A stretch of DNA of 45,625 nt from Collinsella sp. (GTDB lineage Bacteria; Actinomycetota; Coriobacteriia; Coriobacteriales; Coriobacteriaceae). The stretch is from NCBI GenBank assembly GCA_019414515.1, contig DXLX01000021.1, forward strand, positions 1 through 45,625, given 5' to 3'. This document shows, piece by piece, positions 1 to 8,063 of this stretch. Position 1 is the stretch's first letter; each line of letters starts with the position of its first letter. Position numbers and translations under genes: made by a program. The notes below the pieces were generated by a model. That model was not told the DNA's origin, ran no database searches, and saw only the letters and a program-made list of their open reading frames with translations.

Positions 1-38
1 TTATCATCTTGACCCATGAACATACGTTAGGAGCAATC

Positions 39-1088
39 ATGCCAAACGAGAACAGCTACGAAGTCGCGCTGCAAAAGAGCAACGCCATTCGCGAGGGCCT
101 GGCCAATACGCCCGAGAAGTTCACCATGCTCACCGGTGATCGCCCCACCGGCCGTCTGCACCTGGGCCACTACTTCGGTACCCTCAAGGGCCGTGTTGAG
201 CTGCAGGACATGGGCGCCAAGACCAACGTGCTCATCGCCGACTACCAGGTCATCACTGACCGCGACACCACCGAGCACATCCAGGACAACGTGTACAACA
301 TGGTCATGGACTACCTTGCCTGCGGCATCGACCCCGACAAGACCATGATCTACGCGCACTCCGCCGTGCCCGCCGCCAACCAGCTCATGCTGCCGTTCCT
401 GTCGCTGGTGTCCGAGGCCGAGCTGGCGCGCAACCCCACGGTCAAGGCCGAGATGGAGGCCTCGGGCCACGAGCTTACCGGCCTCCTGCTCACCTACCCG
501 GTGCACCAGGCCTGCGACATCCTGTTCTGCAAGGGCAACGTGGTGCCGGTCGGTCGCGACCAGCTGCCGCACATCGAGCTCACCCGCACCATCGCCCGCC
601 GCTTTAACAACCGCTACGGCAAGGTGTTCCCCGAGGTCGAGGCGCTGCTGTCCGAGACCCCGCTGCTGCCCGGCCTGGACGGCCGCAAGATGAGCAAGAG
701 CTACGGCAACGCCATCAATATTTCGATGACCGCCGAGGAGACGGCCAAACGCATCAAGAAGAGCCAGACCGACTCCGAGCGCATGATCACGTTCGATCCC
801 GAGAACCGCCCCGGCGTGTCCGGCCTGCTTTCGACCGCCGCCATCTGCACCGGTCGCTCCGAGGTCGAGATTGCCGAGGAGATCGGCATGGGCGGCTCCG
901 GCCAGCTCAAGAAGTACGTGACCGAGGCCGTCAACGAGTACTTCGCGCCGATCCGCGAGCGCCGTCAGCGCTACGAGAACGATCTGGACTATGTAAAGGA
1001 CGTCCTGCACGAGGGCAACCGTCGCGCCAACGAGATCGCCGATCAGACCCTGGCCGAGGTTCAGGACGCCATGGGCATGGTGTACTAG
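39..1088 (+). CDS. trpS: Tryptophanyl-tRNA synthetase
   Basis: Charges tRNA-Trp with tryptophan in the cytoplasm (class I aminoacyl-tRNA synthetase). The 349-aa protein has the usual TrpS length. It shows the class I nucleotide-binding signature as GDRPTGRLHLGH (HLGH at about residues 41-44) and the second ATP-binding loop as KMSKS at about 218-222. An in-frame TTG lies 30 nt upstream, but the ATG at 39 follows an AGGAG ribosome-binding site at 29-33 with good spacing, so I use 39. The gene is monocistronic as far as can be seen and is followed by a strong 18-bp hairpin. Its promoter lies off the left edge. Confidence 0.97.
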   Translation: MPNENSYEVALQKSNAIREGLANTPEKFTMLTGDRPTGRLHLGHYFGTLKGRVELQDMGAKTNVLIADYQVITDRDTTEHIQDNVYNMVMDYLACGIDPDKTMIYAHSAVPAANQLMLPFLSLVSEAELARNPTVKAEMEASGHELTGLLLTYPVHQACDILFCKGNVVPVGRDQLPHIELTRTIARRFNNRYGKVFPEVEALLSETPLLPGLDGRKMSKSYGNAINISMTAEETAKRIKKSQTDSERMITFDPENRPGVSGLLSTAAICTGRSEVEIAEEIGMGGSGQLKKYVTEAVNEYFAPIRERRQRYENDLDYVKDVLHEGNRRANEIADQTLAEVQDAMGMVY

Positions 1089-1367
1089 GCAAAGCGCTTT
1101 CGCACAACATAGACGGTGAGATTAGATTTCTCCCCGAAACAGGAACAGGCCCGCTGGCAGTTAGTTGCCAGCGGGCCTGTTCCCGAAGTACACCGTTGAA
1201 TCGCACAGAGGGGAGGAATGCGAATCAAACTCAACAGGGCAGGCTTTTTCATCGCCTATTGCCTGCTCCGTTGCTGAAACCAATATAGTTCACCATGGTT
1301 TACTTTCTAGCGTCAATATGCACCGCCATAGCTTCTCCATAAGTTAACCCCGGTAAACCTGCAACGG
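1089..1367. other. Gene-free stretch after trpS
   Basis: Apart from the hairpin at 1142-1183 I see nothing convincing here. The open frames have no ribosome-binding site and no coding-like codon use. The stretch from about 1200 to 1360 is more A+T-rich than the genes around it. It may hold degraded sequence. Confidence 0.5.
1142..1183. terminator. 18-bp perfect hairpin after trpS
   Basis: The arms at 1142-1159 and 1166-1183 are perfectly complementary around a 6-nt loop. The hairpin lies 53 nt past the trpS stop. There is no run of T after it on either strand, so the terminator role is inferred from position and stem strength. Confidence 0.6.
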
Positions 1368-1408
1368 AAAACCACCACAAAGGGGACAGGCACCTTTGTG
1401 GTGGTTTT
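1368..1408. repeat. Dispersed ACCACCACAAAGG hairpin, copy 1
   Basis: A 16-bp perfect inverted repeat (1368-1383 and 1393-1408) surrounds the spacer GGACAGGCA. It lies 17 nt past the stop of the minus-strand alkyltransferase gene. Read on the minus strand it is a stem followed by TTTT, so it can act as that gene's terminator. Five more copies occur in the window. Confidence 0.85.
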
Positions 1409-1424
1409 GGCCACGGTAGAGCCG

Positions 1425-1748
1425 CTAGAGCCCTACTGGCCAGCGACAGGCGGCCAAGTCGACGTGCATGGGATCGGTAAACGTCACGCCCTCCCCCATT
1501 AAGAGCTCACGCTGGGCATCGGGGCCGCCAAACGCAAAACCCTCGCAAATGCGACCATCGGCAAACACCACACGATGGCAGGGAATCTGACCAGGGCGCG
1601 GATTGCTATGCAGGGCATACCCCACGTACCGCGCACTTCGTGGACGACCGGCAAGCAGCGCCACCTGACCATACGTGGCGACCATCCCCTCGGGAATCTG
1701 CTCGACCACCTCGTACACACGCTCAAAAAAGCCCTCAGACGCCAACAT
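1425..1748 (-). CDS. MGMT-family alkyltransferase, DNA-binding domain only
   Basis: Predicted to repair or sense O6-alkylguanine in DNA. The 107-aa product matches only the C-terminal DNA-binding/active-site domain of O6-methylguanine-DNA methyltransferase. It has the helix-turn-helix region (VATYGQVALLAG), the arginine finger (RSARYVG) and the active-site loop IPCHRVV with Cys57. The N-terminal domain of Ada/Ogt is absent. Alkyltransferase-like (ATL) proteins have this short length but carry Trp in place of the Cys, so this gene has ATL size with a transferase active site. The start at 1748 has AAAGGAGC upstream. Hairpin repeats lie at both ends, and degV lies upstream on the same strand. 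Whether it transfers alkyl groups or only flags damage cannot be read from sequence. Confidence 0.9.
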   Translation of the reverse strand: MLASEGFFERVYEVVEQIPEGMVATYGQVALLAGRPRSARYVGYALHSNPRPGQIPCHRVVFADGRICEGFAFGGPDAQRELLMGEGVTFTDPMHVDLAACRWPVGL

Positions 1749-1774
1749 GCGCTCCTTTCAACCGGAACCAGCAT

Positions 1775-1814
1775 AAACCACCACAAAGGTGCCTGTCCCC
1801 TTTGTGGTGGTTTT
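1775..1814. repeat. Dispersed ACCACCACAAAGG hairpin, copy 2 (inverted)
   Basis: This is the reverse complement of the unit at 1368-1408, with spacer TGCCTGTCC. It lies between the degV stop (1825) and the alkyltransferase start (1748), 11 nt past degV, where it can terminate degV transcription. Confidence 0.85.
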
Positions 1815-1824
1815 GACCGGATAG

Positions 1825-2679
1825 TTAGTTGGCGGGGCGGAAGAAGGCTACGGCTACGGCGCCGGGACCCACGTGGGTGCCGATGGTGGCGCCAATGGTG
1901 TGGATGGGCAGCTCGTTCTCGGCATGGCCGGCCCACAGCGCGGCGCTGTCCTCGATATACTTCTTGAGCACCGCGTCCGAAAGACCCGTATAACCAAGCG
2001 CCAGCGGCATGGAGAAGTCGACGCCGCCAGCCTGCTCAACCTTCTGGTTCAACAGGTTTCGACCGTTCTTGGAACCGCGCGCCTTGCCCAACTGCACGAT
2101 GAGGCCGTCCTCGGCGGCCACGACCGGCTTCACGTTGAGCAGCGTACCCACAGCGCCCGCCGCAGCAGACAGGCGGCCGCCGCGCACCAGGTATTCCAGC
2201 GTCTCGAGCAGGCCGATGACGACCACGCGGTCACGAACGGCCTCGACGGCCGCCGCAATCTGGGCCGCACTACGGCCCTCGTCCACCAGGCGCAGCGCAT
2301 ACTCAACCAGCACGCGCTCGCCCAAGGTCACGTTATTGCTGTCCACAACGAACACGTCGCCGCCCGGCGCCTCGGCAAGTGCGGTACGGGCGCTCTGATT
2401 GGTGCCCGAAAGCTTGGCGCCCACGGTAATAATCACGGCCTCGTCGCCGGCCTCACGCGCTTCGGCAATTGCCTGTGAAAAGGCATACGGGTTGACCTGA
2501 CCGGTCTTGGGCAGCTCATCGCGCTCCACGAGCATCTCGTAAAAGCGCTGGTGATCGATGTCGACGCCATCCATATACACGTCGGAGCCAAAGGTGACGG
2601 ACAGCGGCAGAACACGTAGAGCGGGGTGCTCCGCCGGAGACATATCGCTGGCGGAATCGGTAATAATGCGGACGGACAT
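1825..2679 (-). CDS. DegV family fatty-acid-binding protein
   Basis: DegV/FakB proteins hold a fatty acid while the FakA kinase phosphorylates it, so exogenous fatty acids can enter phospholipid synthesis. The 284-aa protein opens with the family signature VRIITDSASDMS and carries the expected TGQVNPYAF, GTNQSART and LVRGGRLSAAAG segments. An upstream extension of 35 codons is open, but the ATG at 2679 has AAAGGA before it and gives the standard N-terminus. A MarR-type regulator lies 119 nt upstream on the same strand and may be co-transcribed. No fakA is in the window. A second DegV protein lies at 38022-38882. The family is certain. Its particular lipid is unknown. Confidence 0.93.
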   Translation of the reverse strand: MSVRIITDSASDMSPAEHPALRVLPLSVTFGSDVYMDGVDIDHQRFYEMLVERDELPKTGQVNPYAFSQAIAEAREAGDEAVIITVGAKLSGTNQSARTALAEAPGGDVFVVDSNNVTLGERVLVEYALRLVDEGRSAAQIAAAVEAVRDRVVVIGLLETLEYLVRGGRLSAAAGAVGTLLNVKPVVAAEDGLIVQLGKARGSKNGRNLLNQKVEQAGGVDFSMPLALGYTGLSDAVLKKYIEDSAALWAGHAENELPIHTIGATIGTHVGPGAVAVAFFRPAN

Positions 2680-2798
2680 AGCGAATCCTTTCTTGCGCAG
2701 ATCTCGCGCAGGGAATTTTGACAACAATGTCCCGACACGGCGTGCGCGCTCAAACGGGACGATGCAGTTGTTAATTGGAAGCAAATGCCTTGGCGGCC

Positions 2799-3248
2799 TT
2801 AGATCTCGCGCAGGGTGTTGAGAATCGTACGCAGCGACGCGTACATCTGCTCGCGTTGCTCCACGCCCATGGCCTTACCGGTGGTGTCGAGCACTTCGCG
2901 AATGATGCGATCGGCCTCGCTCATGCTCTCGCCGCCCAGGGCAGTCAGGCGCACCGGGGCACGGTACTTGACGGCCGCATCACCCGAATCATCGACCTCG
3001 ACGTAGCCGCCCTCCTCCAGATGTGCCAGCGTGCGCGAAACGGCGGCACGGGTAACGCCGGCCATGCGGGCGAGGTCGGCGCCGGTCAGGCCGTCCTTGC
3101 TGCGCTCAAGATAGTACAGGCACATGACGTCGGAGCCCTTAAGGCCGAGCCTTGCGCCTTCGGACGTCTTGATGCGCTGAATCTCCTTGTAGAGCCCGCT
3201 GATCAGTCCGACAAAATCCTCAAAACGTGTCTCGTCGTTCTGCTGCAT
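2799..3248 (-). CDS. MarR family transcriptional regulator
   Basis: A 149-aa winged-helix regulator. The recognition-helix region GLTGADLARMAGVTRAAVSRTLAHLEEGGYVE (about residues 53-80) and the following wing are typical of MarR dimers. The N- and C-terminal helices would form the dimer interface. It lies upstream of degV on the same strand with a 119-nt gap. FabT, a MarR protein of about this length, controls fatty-acid synthesis in streptococci, so a lipid-linked role beside a FakB-like protein is possible but only inferred. The ribosome-binding site is weak (AAAGGCGG about 13 nt from the ATG). The ligand is not readable. Confidence 0.88.
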   Translation of the reverse strand: MQQNDETRFEDFVGLISGLYKEIQRIKTSEGARLGLKGSDVMCLYYLERSKDGLTGADLARMAGVTRAAVSRTLAHLEEGGYVEVDDSGDAAVKYRAPVRLTALGGESMSEADRIIREVLDTTGKAMGVEQREQMYASLRTILNTLREI

Positions 3249-3353
3249 GGGAGACGACCGCCTTTCGCTTGCATAATGCTAACGGGTAAACATCTTAGTC
3301 GCATAAGGCGACACTCGTACCCAAATACCCCATTTGTTAACCCATCAACATAA

Positions 3354-3392
3354 AAACCACCACAAAGGGGACAGGCACCTTTGTGGTGGTTT
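3354..3392. repeat. Dispersed ACCACCACAAAGG hairpin, copy 3
   Basis: Same unit and orientation as 1368-1408. It lies 27 nt past the stop of the minus-strand B3/B4 gene and reads on that strand as a stem with flanking T residues, a likely terminator. Confidence 0.85.
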
Positions 3393-3418
3393 GGGGCATC
3401 AATAGGTTCTAGGCGCCG

Positions 3419-4138
3419 CTACAGCTCCACGCAAGGATTGTCGCGGGTCACAAGCGTCTTAATGACAACCGTCGCTCCCAGATAGCGCTCGAGCAGCTCG
3501 GCTAGGCGATCGATCGCGGCCTGGCAATCCCCCATCCGCTCGGGCTCCACGCACTCAATCGCCAAGAATGCATCGGCCGAATCGTCGGACAGCGCCGTGC
3601 GAACGCCGTCGCGCCAGTTCCAGCAGCGGCACACGGCGCCCGCATCATCGATGTAGGCGAGCTCGCCGGGCAGCGTCGGATCGTCCGCCTCCTCGCCAAG
3701 CGGCAAGAATGCATCGCCACCGTCGGTCACCTTCAGGCGAAGGTCTCCCTCGATCGCATGTAGGTCCTCGCCTCCGACGGGCAGCGCGTAGGTCAACGAC
3801 ACCGTGTTGTAGATGTCCACCGCGGGCGTAATGTGGCCCACCGGCTTGCCTTTGAGCACGCGTTTGAGCAGGTTCTCGATTGAGCAACGCGCGCCCTTTT
3901 TGGTCTTGAACAGACGATAGGCCTCGCGCCATGCCTTGACCGGTGCGTTCTCGCTGATAGTATCGCTGGTCAGATGACGCTCCGCATCGATATTGGCGCG
4001 GTCGAGCAACGCCGCAATCGCATCCACGTCCTCTTGAGGAATCTGAGCCGTGGGCTTCATGCCCTCCACGACCACAACACCGACCGCTGCCTGCGGAAAC
4101 AGCTCCCAGAATGAATCCTCGGCAATAAAGCTCTTCAT
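3419..4138 (-). CDS. Stand-alone B3/B4 domain protein (PheRS beta-like fold)
   Basis: A 239-aa protein that I recognise as the stand-alone B3/B4 domain related to the tRNA-synthetase editing region of PheRS beta. The markers are WREAYRLFKTKKGARCSIENLLKRVLKG (about residues 72-98), PVGHITPAVDIYNTVSLTYALPVGGEDL (about 99-126) and a C-terminal ECVEPERMGDCQAAIDRLAELL segment. Some family members may edit mischarged tRNA or bind free amino acids, and the function is not settled. An ATG five codons upstream is open, but the one at 4138 has AAGGGAGA before it. The gene is flanked by hairpin repeats and has no obvious operon partner. Confidence 0.82.
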   Translation of the reverse strand: MKSFIAEDSFWELFPQAAVGVVVVEGMKPTAQIPQEDVDAIAALLDRANIDAERHLTSDTISENAPVKAWREAYRLFKTKKGARCSIENLLKRVLKGKPVGHITPAVDIYNTVSLTYALPVGGEDLHAIEGDLRLKVTDGGDAFLPLGEEADDPTLPGELAYIDDAGAVCRCWNWRDGVRTALSDDSADAFLAIECVEPERMGDCQAAIDRLAELLERYLGATVVIKTLVTRDNPCVEL

Positions 4139-4309
4139 ACGCTCTCCCTTCATTGTGCGCGCCCGAGTGAGGGCGCCTAAACAAAAAGCGCCCTTACAAC
4201 GGCCACCTTCAAAGTCCTACGGTGCCGTCACAAGAACGCTTGCGCTGTCCCCATCCGGAGAAGGGGACGATATGTCAGGCGTATTGTAACCCGAGTCATC
4301 CACACGAGC

Positions 4310-4346
4310 AAAACCACCACAAAGGTGCCCCCTTTATGATGGTTTT
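4310..4346. repeat. Degenerate ACCACCACAAAGG hairpin, copy 4 (inverted)
   Basis: Inverted copy with a 3-nt deletion in the spacer and changes in the right arm (TTTATGATGG in place of TTTGTGGTGG). It lies 16 nt past the pckA stop. The damage shows that copies decay in place. Confidence 0.75.
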
Positions 4347-4361
4347 GAGTCTGAGGCGACG

Positions 4362-6032
4362 CTAGCGGCGGAGCCCCAGCAGGCCGCGGCCGCGATGACG
4401 GGCCTCGGCGGACACCTGGGCGTGCGGGCCGGCGGCTTTGACGGACTCGGGCAGGTGAGAGTACTTCTTCTCGAAGTTCTCCTCGAACATCACCGCCAGG
4501 TTGTGCGCGGCCTCGTCGTAGCGCGCGGTGCTCTGCCAATATTGGCGCGGCACCAGGATGCCATCGGGCACGCCGTGGCACGTCGTGGGAATGTCGACGT
4601 TAAAGATGTCGTCGTGCACGAACTCGCTGTCCTCGATGGTGCCGTCGAGGGCGCGCGCGACCAGCGAGCGCGTGTAGGCAAGCTCGATGCGATGGCCCAC
4701 GCCGTAGCCGCCGCCGATCCAGCCGGTGTTGACCAGGTACACGCGCGTGCGGCCGTCGGCAATGCGCTCGCCAAGCATCTTGGCGTAAACCATGGGGTCG
4801 AGCGGCATAAACGGCTCGCCGAACAGCGAAGAGAACGTGGGCGTGGGCTCGGTGACGCCGACCTCGGTGCCGGGAATCTTAGCCGTAAAGCCCGTCACAA
4901 AGTGGTACATGGCGGCGTCGGCCGTCAGGCGCGAGATGGGCGGCAGCACGCCAAAAGCGTCGCAAGTCAGGAACAGCACGACACTCGGAGTGGTGCCCAT
5001 GCCCTTAGTCCACGCGTTAGGAATGTGCTCCACGGGATAGGCCACGCGCGTGTTGTGCGTGATCGAGATGTCGTCGTAGTTGGGCTTGCGGTTCTCGTCG
5101 AGCACCACGTTTTCGCAAATGGCGCCAAAACGGACGGCGTTGAAGATCTCGGGCTCGTGGAAGGCGTCCAGGCCCTCGCATTTTGCGTAGCAGCCACCCT
5201 CGATGTTGAAGATGCCCATGTCGGACCAGCCGTGCTCGTCGTCGCCAATCAGCAGGCGCGTGGGGTTGGCAGAAAGCGTGGTCTTGCCCGTGCCGGACAG
5301 GCCAAAGAACACGGCAGTCTCGTGCGTGACGGGATCCATGCTGGCCGAGCAGTGCATGGGCAGCACGTCATCCTCGACGGGCAGCAGATAGTTCATGACA
5401 CTGAAGATGGACTTTTTGATTTCGCCGGAGTAGCCGGTACCCGCGACCAAAATCACGCGCTCCTGGAAGTTGATGACCACGGCGGCGCTGGAGTTGAGGC
5501 CCTTGATGGCGGGGTCGCACTGGTAACCGGGCGCTGCGAGCACGCAGAAGTCGGGTTCGCCGGTGCGCGCGATTTCGCGGGCAAGCGGGCGGGCGAGCAT
5601 CTGCTTAATAAAGAGTGCCTGGCTGGCACGCTCGCAGGCAACGAGCAGGCGACGCGTGTGGTTGCGGTCGGCGCCCGCCATGCCGCGGGTGACGAACACG
5701 TCGCGCTCGTTGAGATAGTCGACGATGCCGGCCTTGATGGCCTCATAGCTCTCGACGGACAGCGGGCGGTTGACCGCGCCCCAGGCGATTTTGTCGTGCA
5801 CGTCGGGCGTGTCGACGATAAAGCGGTCGTTGGGCGAACGGCCAGTGCGCTCCCCTGTCTCGATCACCAGCGCGCCATTGGATGCCATGCGGCCTTCTTC
5901 GCGGCGGATAGCGTGTTCGACGAGCTCGGCTGCCGGCAGGTCGACCAGCAGACGGGGCTGATTCTCGGCGGGATCTTCAACGAGCGTAATACCAAAGTTG
6001 GACAAAACTTCTGCAGGGGTAACACCAGGCAT
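4362..6032 (-). CDS. pckA: Phosphoenolpyruvate carboxykinase (ATP)
   Basis: Interconverts oxaloacetate plus ATP with PEP, CO2 and ADP. It serves gluconeogenesis, or in some gut anaerobes PEP carboxylation. The 556-aa protein shows the P-loop kinase-1a motif GLSGTGKTTLSANPTR, the metal/substrate loop IGDDEHGW, an early RSPNDRFIVD segment and GWIGGGYGVGHRI near the C-terminus, all typical of the ATP-dependent enzyme. The ATG at 6032 is preceded by a near-perfect AAAGGAGG and excludes 38 upstream open codons. The lactate permease lies 278 bp upstream on the same strand, separated by repeat hairpins. A shared role in lactate use is plausible. Confidence 0.97.
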   Translation of the reverse strand: MPGVTPAEVLSNFGITLVEDPAENQPRLLVDLPAAELVEHAIRREEGRMASNGALVIETGERTGRSPNDRFIVDTPDVHDKIAWGAVNRPLSVESYEAIKAGIVDYLNERDVFVTRGMAGADRNHTRRLLVACERASQALFIKQMLARPLAREIARTGEPDFCVLAAPGYQCDPAIKGLNSSAAVVINFQERVILVAGTGYSGEIKKSIFSVMNYLLPVEDDVLPMHCSASMDPVTHETAVFFGLSGTGKTTLSANPTRLLIGDDEHGWSDMGIFNIEGGCYAKCEGLDAFHEPEIFNAVRFGAICENVVLDENRKPNYDDISITHNTRVAYPVEHIPNAWTKGMGTTPSVVLFLTCDAFGVLPPISRLTADAAMYHFVTGFTAKIPGTEVGVTEPTPTFSSLFGEPFMPLDPMVYAKMLGERIADGRTRVYLVNTGWIGGGYGVGHRIELAYTRSLVARALDGTIEDSEFVHDDIFNVDIPTTCHGVPDGILVPRQYWQSTARYDEAAHNLAVMFEENFEKKYSHLPESVKAAGPHAQVSAEARHRGRGLLGLRR

Positions 6033-6171
6033 GGGGCCTCCTTTAAAAACGCGACACGTGGACGCGACGCGCACTTTACTCACGTAAAGCCCGTTGTACC
6101 CGATATGCAAAAACGTTTTTGCGGCAAGGGCGGCAAGCCCGCCCAACGGTCAAAAATCGCAGGCAAGCGGC

Positions 6172-6308
6172 CTAGTCATTGGGGACGTTTTTAAACGACT
6201 AGTCATTGGGGACACTCTTGAACAGGCAATATTCAAGGAGTGTCCTCGGATGCCGGCACTTAGGGACGTTCCCAAAGTGCCGGCACATAAGGAACGTCCC
6301 TAAGTGCC
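6172..6308. repeat. Composite intergenic repeat with two hairpins
   Basis: CTAGTCATTGGGGAC occurs twice (near 6172 and 6199). A hairpin with GGACACTC/GAGTGTCC-type arms follows at 6210-6245. Next is a perfect 18-bp stem, 6255-6272 with 6291-6308, that carries GGCACTTAGGGACG. The second stem ends 3 nt from the lactate permease stop and could terminate that minus-strand gene. A decayed relative lies near 28858-28912. The rest of the 6033-6310 gap shows no gene. Confidence 0.75.
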
Positions 6309-6310
6309 GA

Positions 6311-7882
6311 CTACAGTGGCAGGCCTTGGCCGAGCATGGCTATGGCGCTCATCAGGACCAGCATGCCGGCAGCGTAGGGCAGCACCGCGCCCAGGAGCTC
6401 GGCATCCTTACCGCGCACGTGCACGGCGGCAAGACCAATGGCGAAGGTCTGCGGCGAGATCATCTTACCGGCGGCGACGCCCAAGGCATTCAACGCGACC
6501 ATCCAGTAGTCGCTCACACCCAGCGCAGTGGCAGCCTGGCTCTGAATGGGGCCAAACAGCATGCCCGAAGACGTGCCCGAACCGGTCACGAACGCACCGA
6601 CCGCACCGATCCACGGAGCCAGAATCGGGTACAGACCGCCGGCGACCGCAATGCAAAACGCGCTGATCGACGAAATCATGCCGGCATAGCCCATCACCTT
6701 GGCGCAGCCCAGCACCGAAAGCATGGTGATCACCGTCGGCGTCATCTGCTTCACAGCCGCGGCCAGCACCTCGCCCATCATGCGCGGCGAAGCGCCCTGA
6801 ATGGCACCGCCGACAAACGCCGCCAGGAAAATCCAGACGCCCGGCGTATTGATCCATGAAAACGTAAGCGTACCGGGATTCTCACCGCAATACACCTGCA
6901 CATGGCTCGCAAACGGCGCGAGCGCAGCATGTACAGCGGGCACCAGATTAGACGTGCCCAGCAGCAACACAAAGATCAGGATGAAGCACGACCAGGCCGA
7001 AAGCGCCGACTTAACGGTGAGCTTCTCCCCGGCCTCGATATTCATATGGAAGCGAGCGTCCAGGTGACCGGATTTCTCGGCGCGCATGGCAAGCGCAGCT
7101 GTCAGCGCGAGCGAAACGATGGATCCTACGACCACGGCCAGCTCGGGGCCCACAAACATGGCAACGACCAGAGCCGCGCCGACAAACGACACGCCGGAGA
7201 GCAACGCCACGCCGGCAACACCGTGCAGACGCTCGCCCACACTCGCGGCATTGCCCTGGTCATCGGCAACACGGCCCGCAACCAGCACAATAAATAGCGG
7301 CATCACCACAAAGAACGGTGCGAGCTGCACCAGCTGAACGGTCGCTAGGTGAAGGGAATCCAAACCCACCAGGTCGGCAACGGACACCGTGGGGATGCCG
7401 ATGGAGCCGTAGGGCGTGGGCACGCCGTTGGCCAGCAGACAGATGAGCACGGCAGGCACGGCCTCAAAGCCCAGGCCCGCGAGCATGCCGGCGGGAATGG
7501 CGACAGCGGTACCGAAGCCGGCCATGCCCTCCATAAAGCCACCGAAGCACCAAGCCACGAGCAGCGCCAGCAGACGGCGGTCGCTGCTGATGGAGGTGAT
7601 CATGCTGCCGATCACGTCCATGGCGCCCGTACGAACGCACAGGTTATACGTGAACACCGCGGCGATGATCACCAGGACGATGGGCCACAGAGCCATCAAA
7701 AAACCTTCGAGCGAGGCGGTCGCGATCTGCGCTGCCGGCAGGTGCCACCATGCGAAGGCAAGCAAGCACGAAAGGACAAACGATCCGATAGCGGCCTTCC
7801 AAGCTGGCCATTTAAAGCACAGCAGCATCACGACCAGCCAAATAATCGGCACAAGAGCCAGTAAGAATGCGGCGACGTCCAT
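6311..7882 (-). CDS. lctP: L-lactate permease (LctP family)
   Basis: Cytoplasmic-membrane symporter for lactate, and in some members glycolate, with protons. The 523-aa protein is almost entirely hydrophobic with some 12-14 membrane spans. It contains family segments such as GFMEGMAGFGTAVAIPAGML (about residues 115-134), GVPTPYGSIGIPT and, near the C-terminus, GAFVTGSGTSSGMLFGPIQ and AGKMISPQTFAIG. The ATG at 7882 has AAGGAG about 11 nt away, and 19 open codons upstream are excluded. The gene shares a strand with pckA downstream and is divergent from the flippase gene. Lactate is the expected substrate, but glycolate cannot be excluded. Confidence 0.92.
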   Translation of the reverse strand: MDVAAFLLALVPIIWLVVMLLCFKWPAWKAAIGSFVLSCLLAFAWWHLPAAQIATASLEGFLMALWPIVLVIIAAVFTYNLCVRTGAMDVIGSMITSISSDRRLLALLVAWCFGGFMEGMAGFGTAVAIPAGMLAGLGFEAVPAVLICLLANGVPTPYGSIGIPTVSVADLVGLDSLHLATVQLVQLAPFFVVMPLFIVLVAGRVADDQGNAASVGERLHGVAGVALLSGVSFVGAALVVAMFVGPELAVVVGSIVSLALTAALAMRAEKSGHLDARFHMNIEAGEKLTVKSALSAWSCFILIFVLLLGTSNLVPAVHAALAPFASHVQVYCGENPGTLTFSWINTPGVWIFLAAFVGGAIQGASPRMMGEVLAAAVKQMTPTVITMLSVLGCAKVMGYAGMISSISAFCIAVAGGLYPILAPWIGAVGAFVTGSGTSSGMLFGPIQSQAATALGVSDYWMVALNALGVAAGKMISPQTFAIGLAAVHVRGKDAELLGAVLPYAAGMLVLMSAIAMLGQGLPL

Positions 7883-7987
7883 AGGTAGAAGCTCCTTGGT
7901 ACCGCGTGGGCGGCATCGGGGGGTGTCACAAAACTTCAACAGGATACCGCACGTTTACCGACAAATTACAGCCGCCCGCCGAAATTA

Positions 7988-8035
7988 TTGAACAATCCGT
8001 TCAAAAACACGAACGAACACCGTCGCGTCTATACT
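7988..8035 (+). promoter_or_regulatory. Divergent intergenic palindrome and -10 element
   Basis: Between lctP and the flippase gene a perfect 6-bp inverted repeat TTGAAC-N5-GTTCAA (7988-8004) precedes a TATACT at 8030-8035. No good -35 box is visible. It could be an operator for either divergent gene. Confidence 0.35.
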
Positions 8036-8063
8036 AAAGCGCAGCAATAGAAAGGACTCCGCT

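Noticed and set aside
1368..4346. CRISPR array made of the ACCACCAC repeats
   Set aside because: Copies are hundreds to thousands of bases apart, occur in both orientations and have no regular spacers or cas genes.
4395..6194. 599-codon plus-strand frame opposite pckA, and similar long antisense frames opposite other genes
   Set aside because: These arise from strong third-position G/C bias. Their products are low-complexity and rich in His, Arg, Gly and Ala, while the minus strand encodes a well-recognised enzyme.
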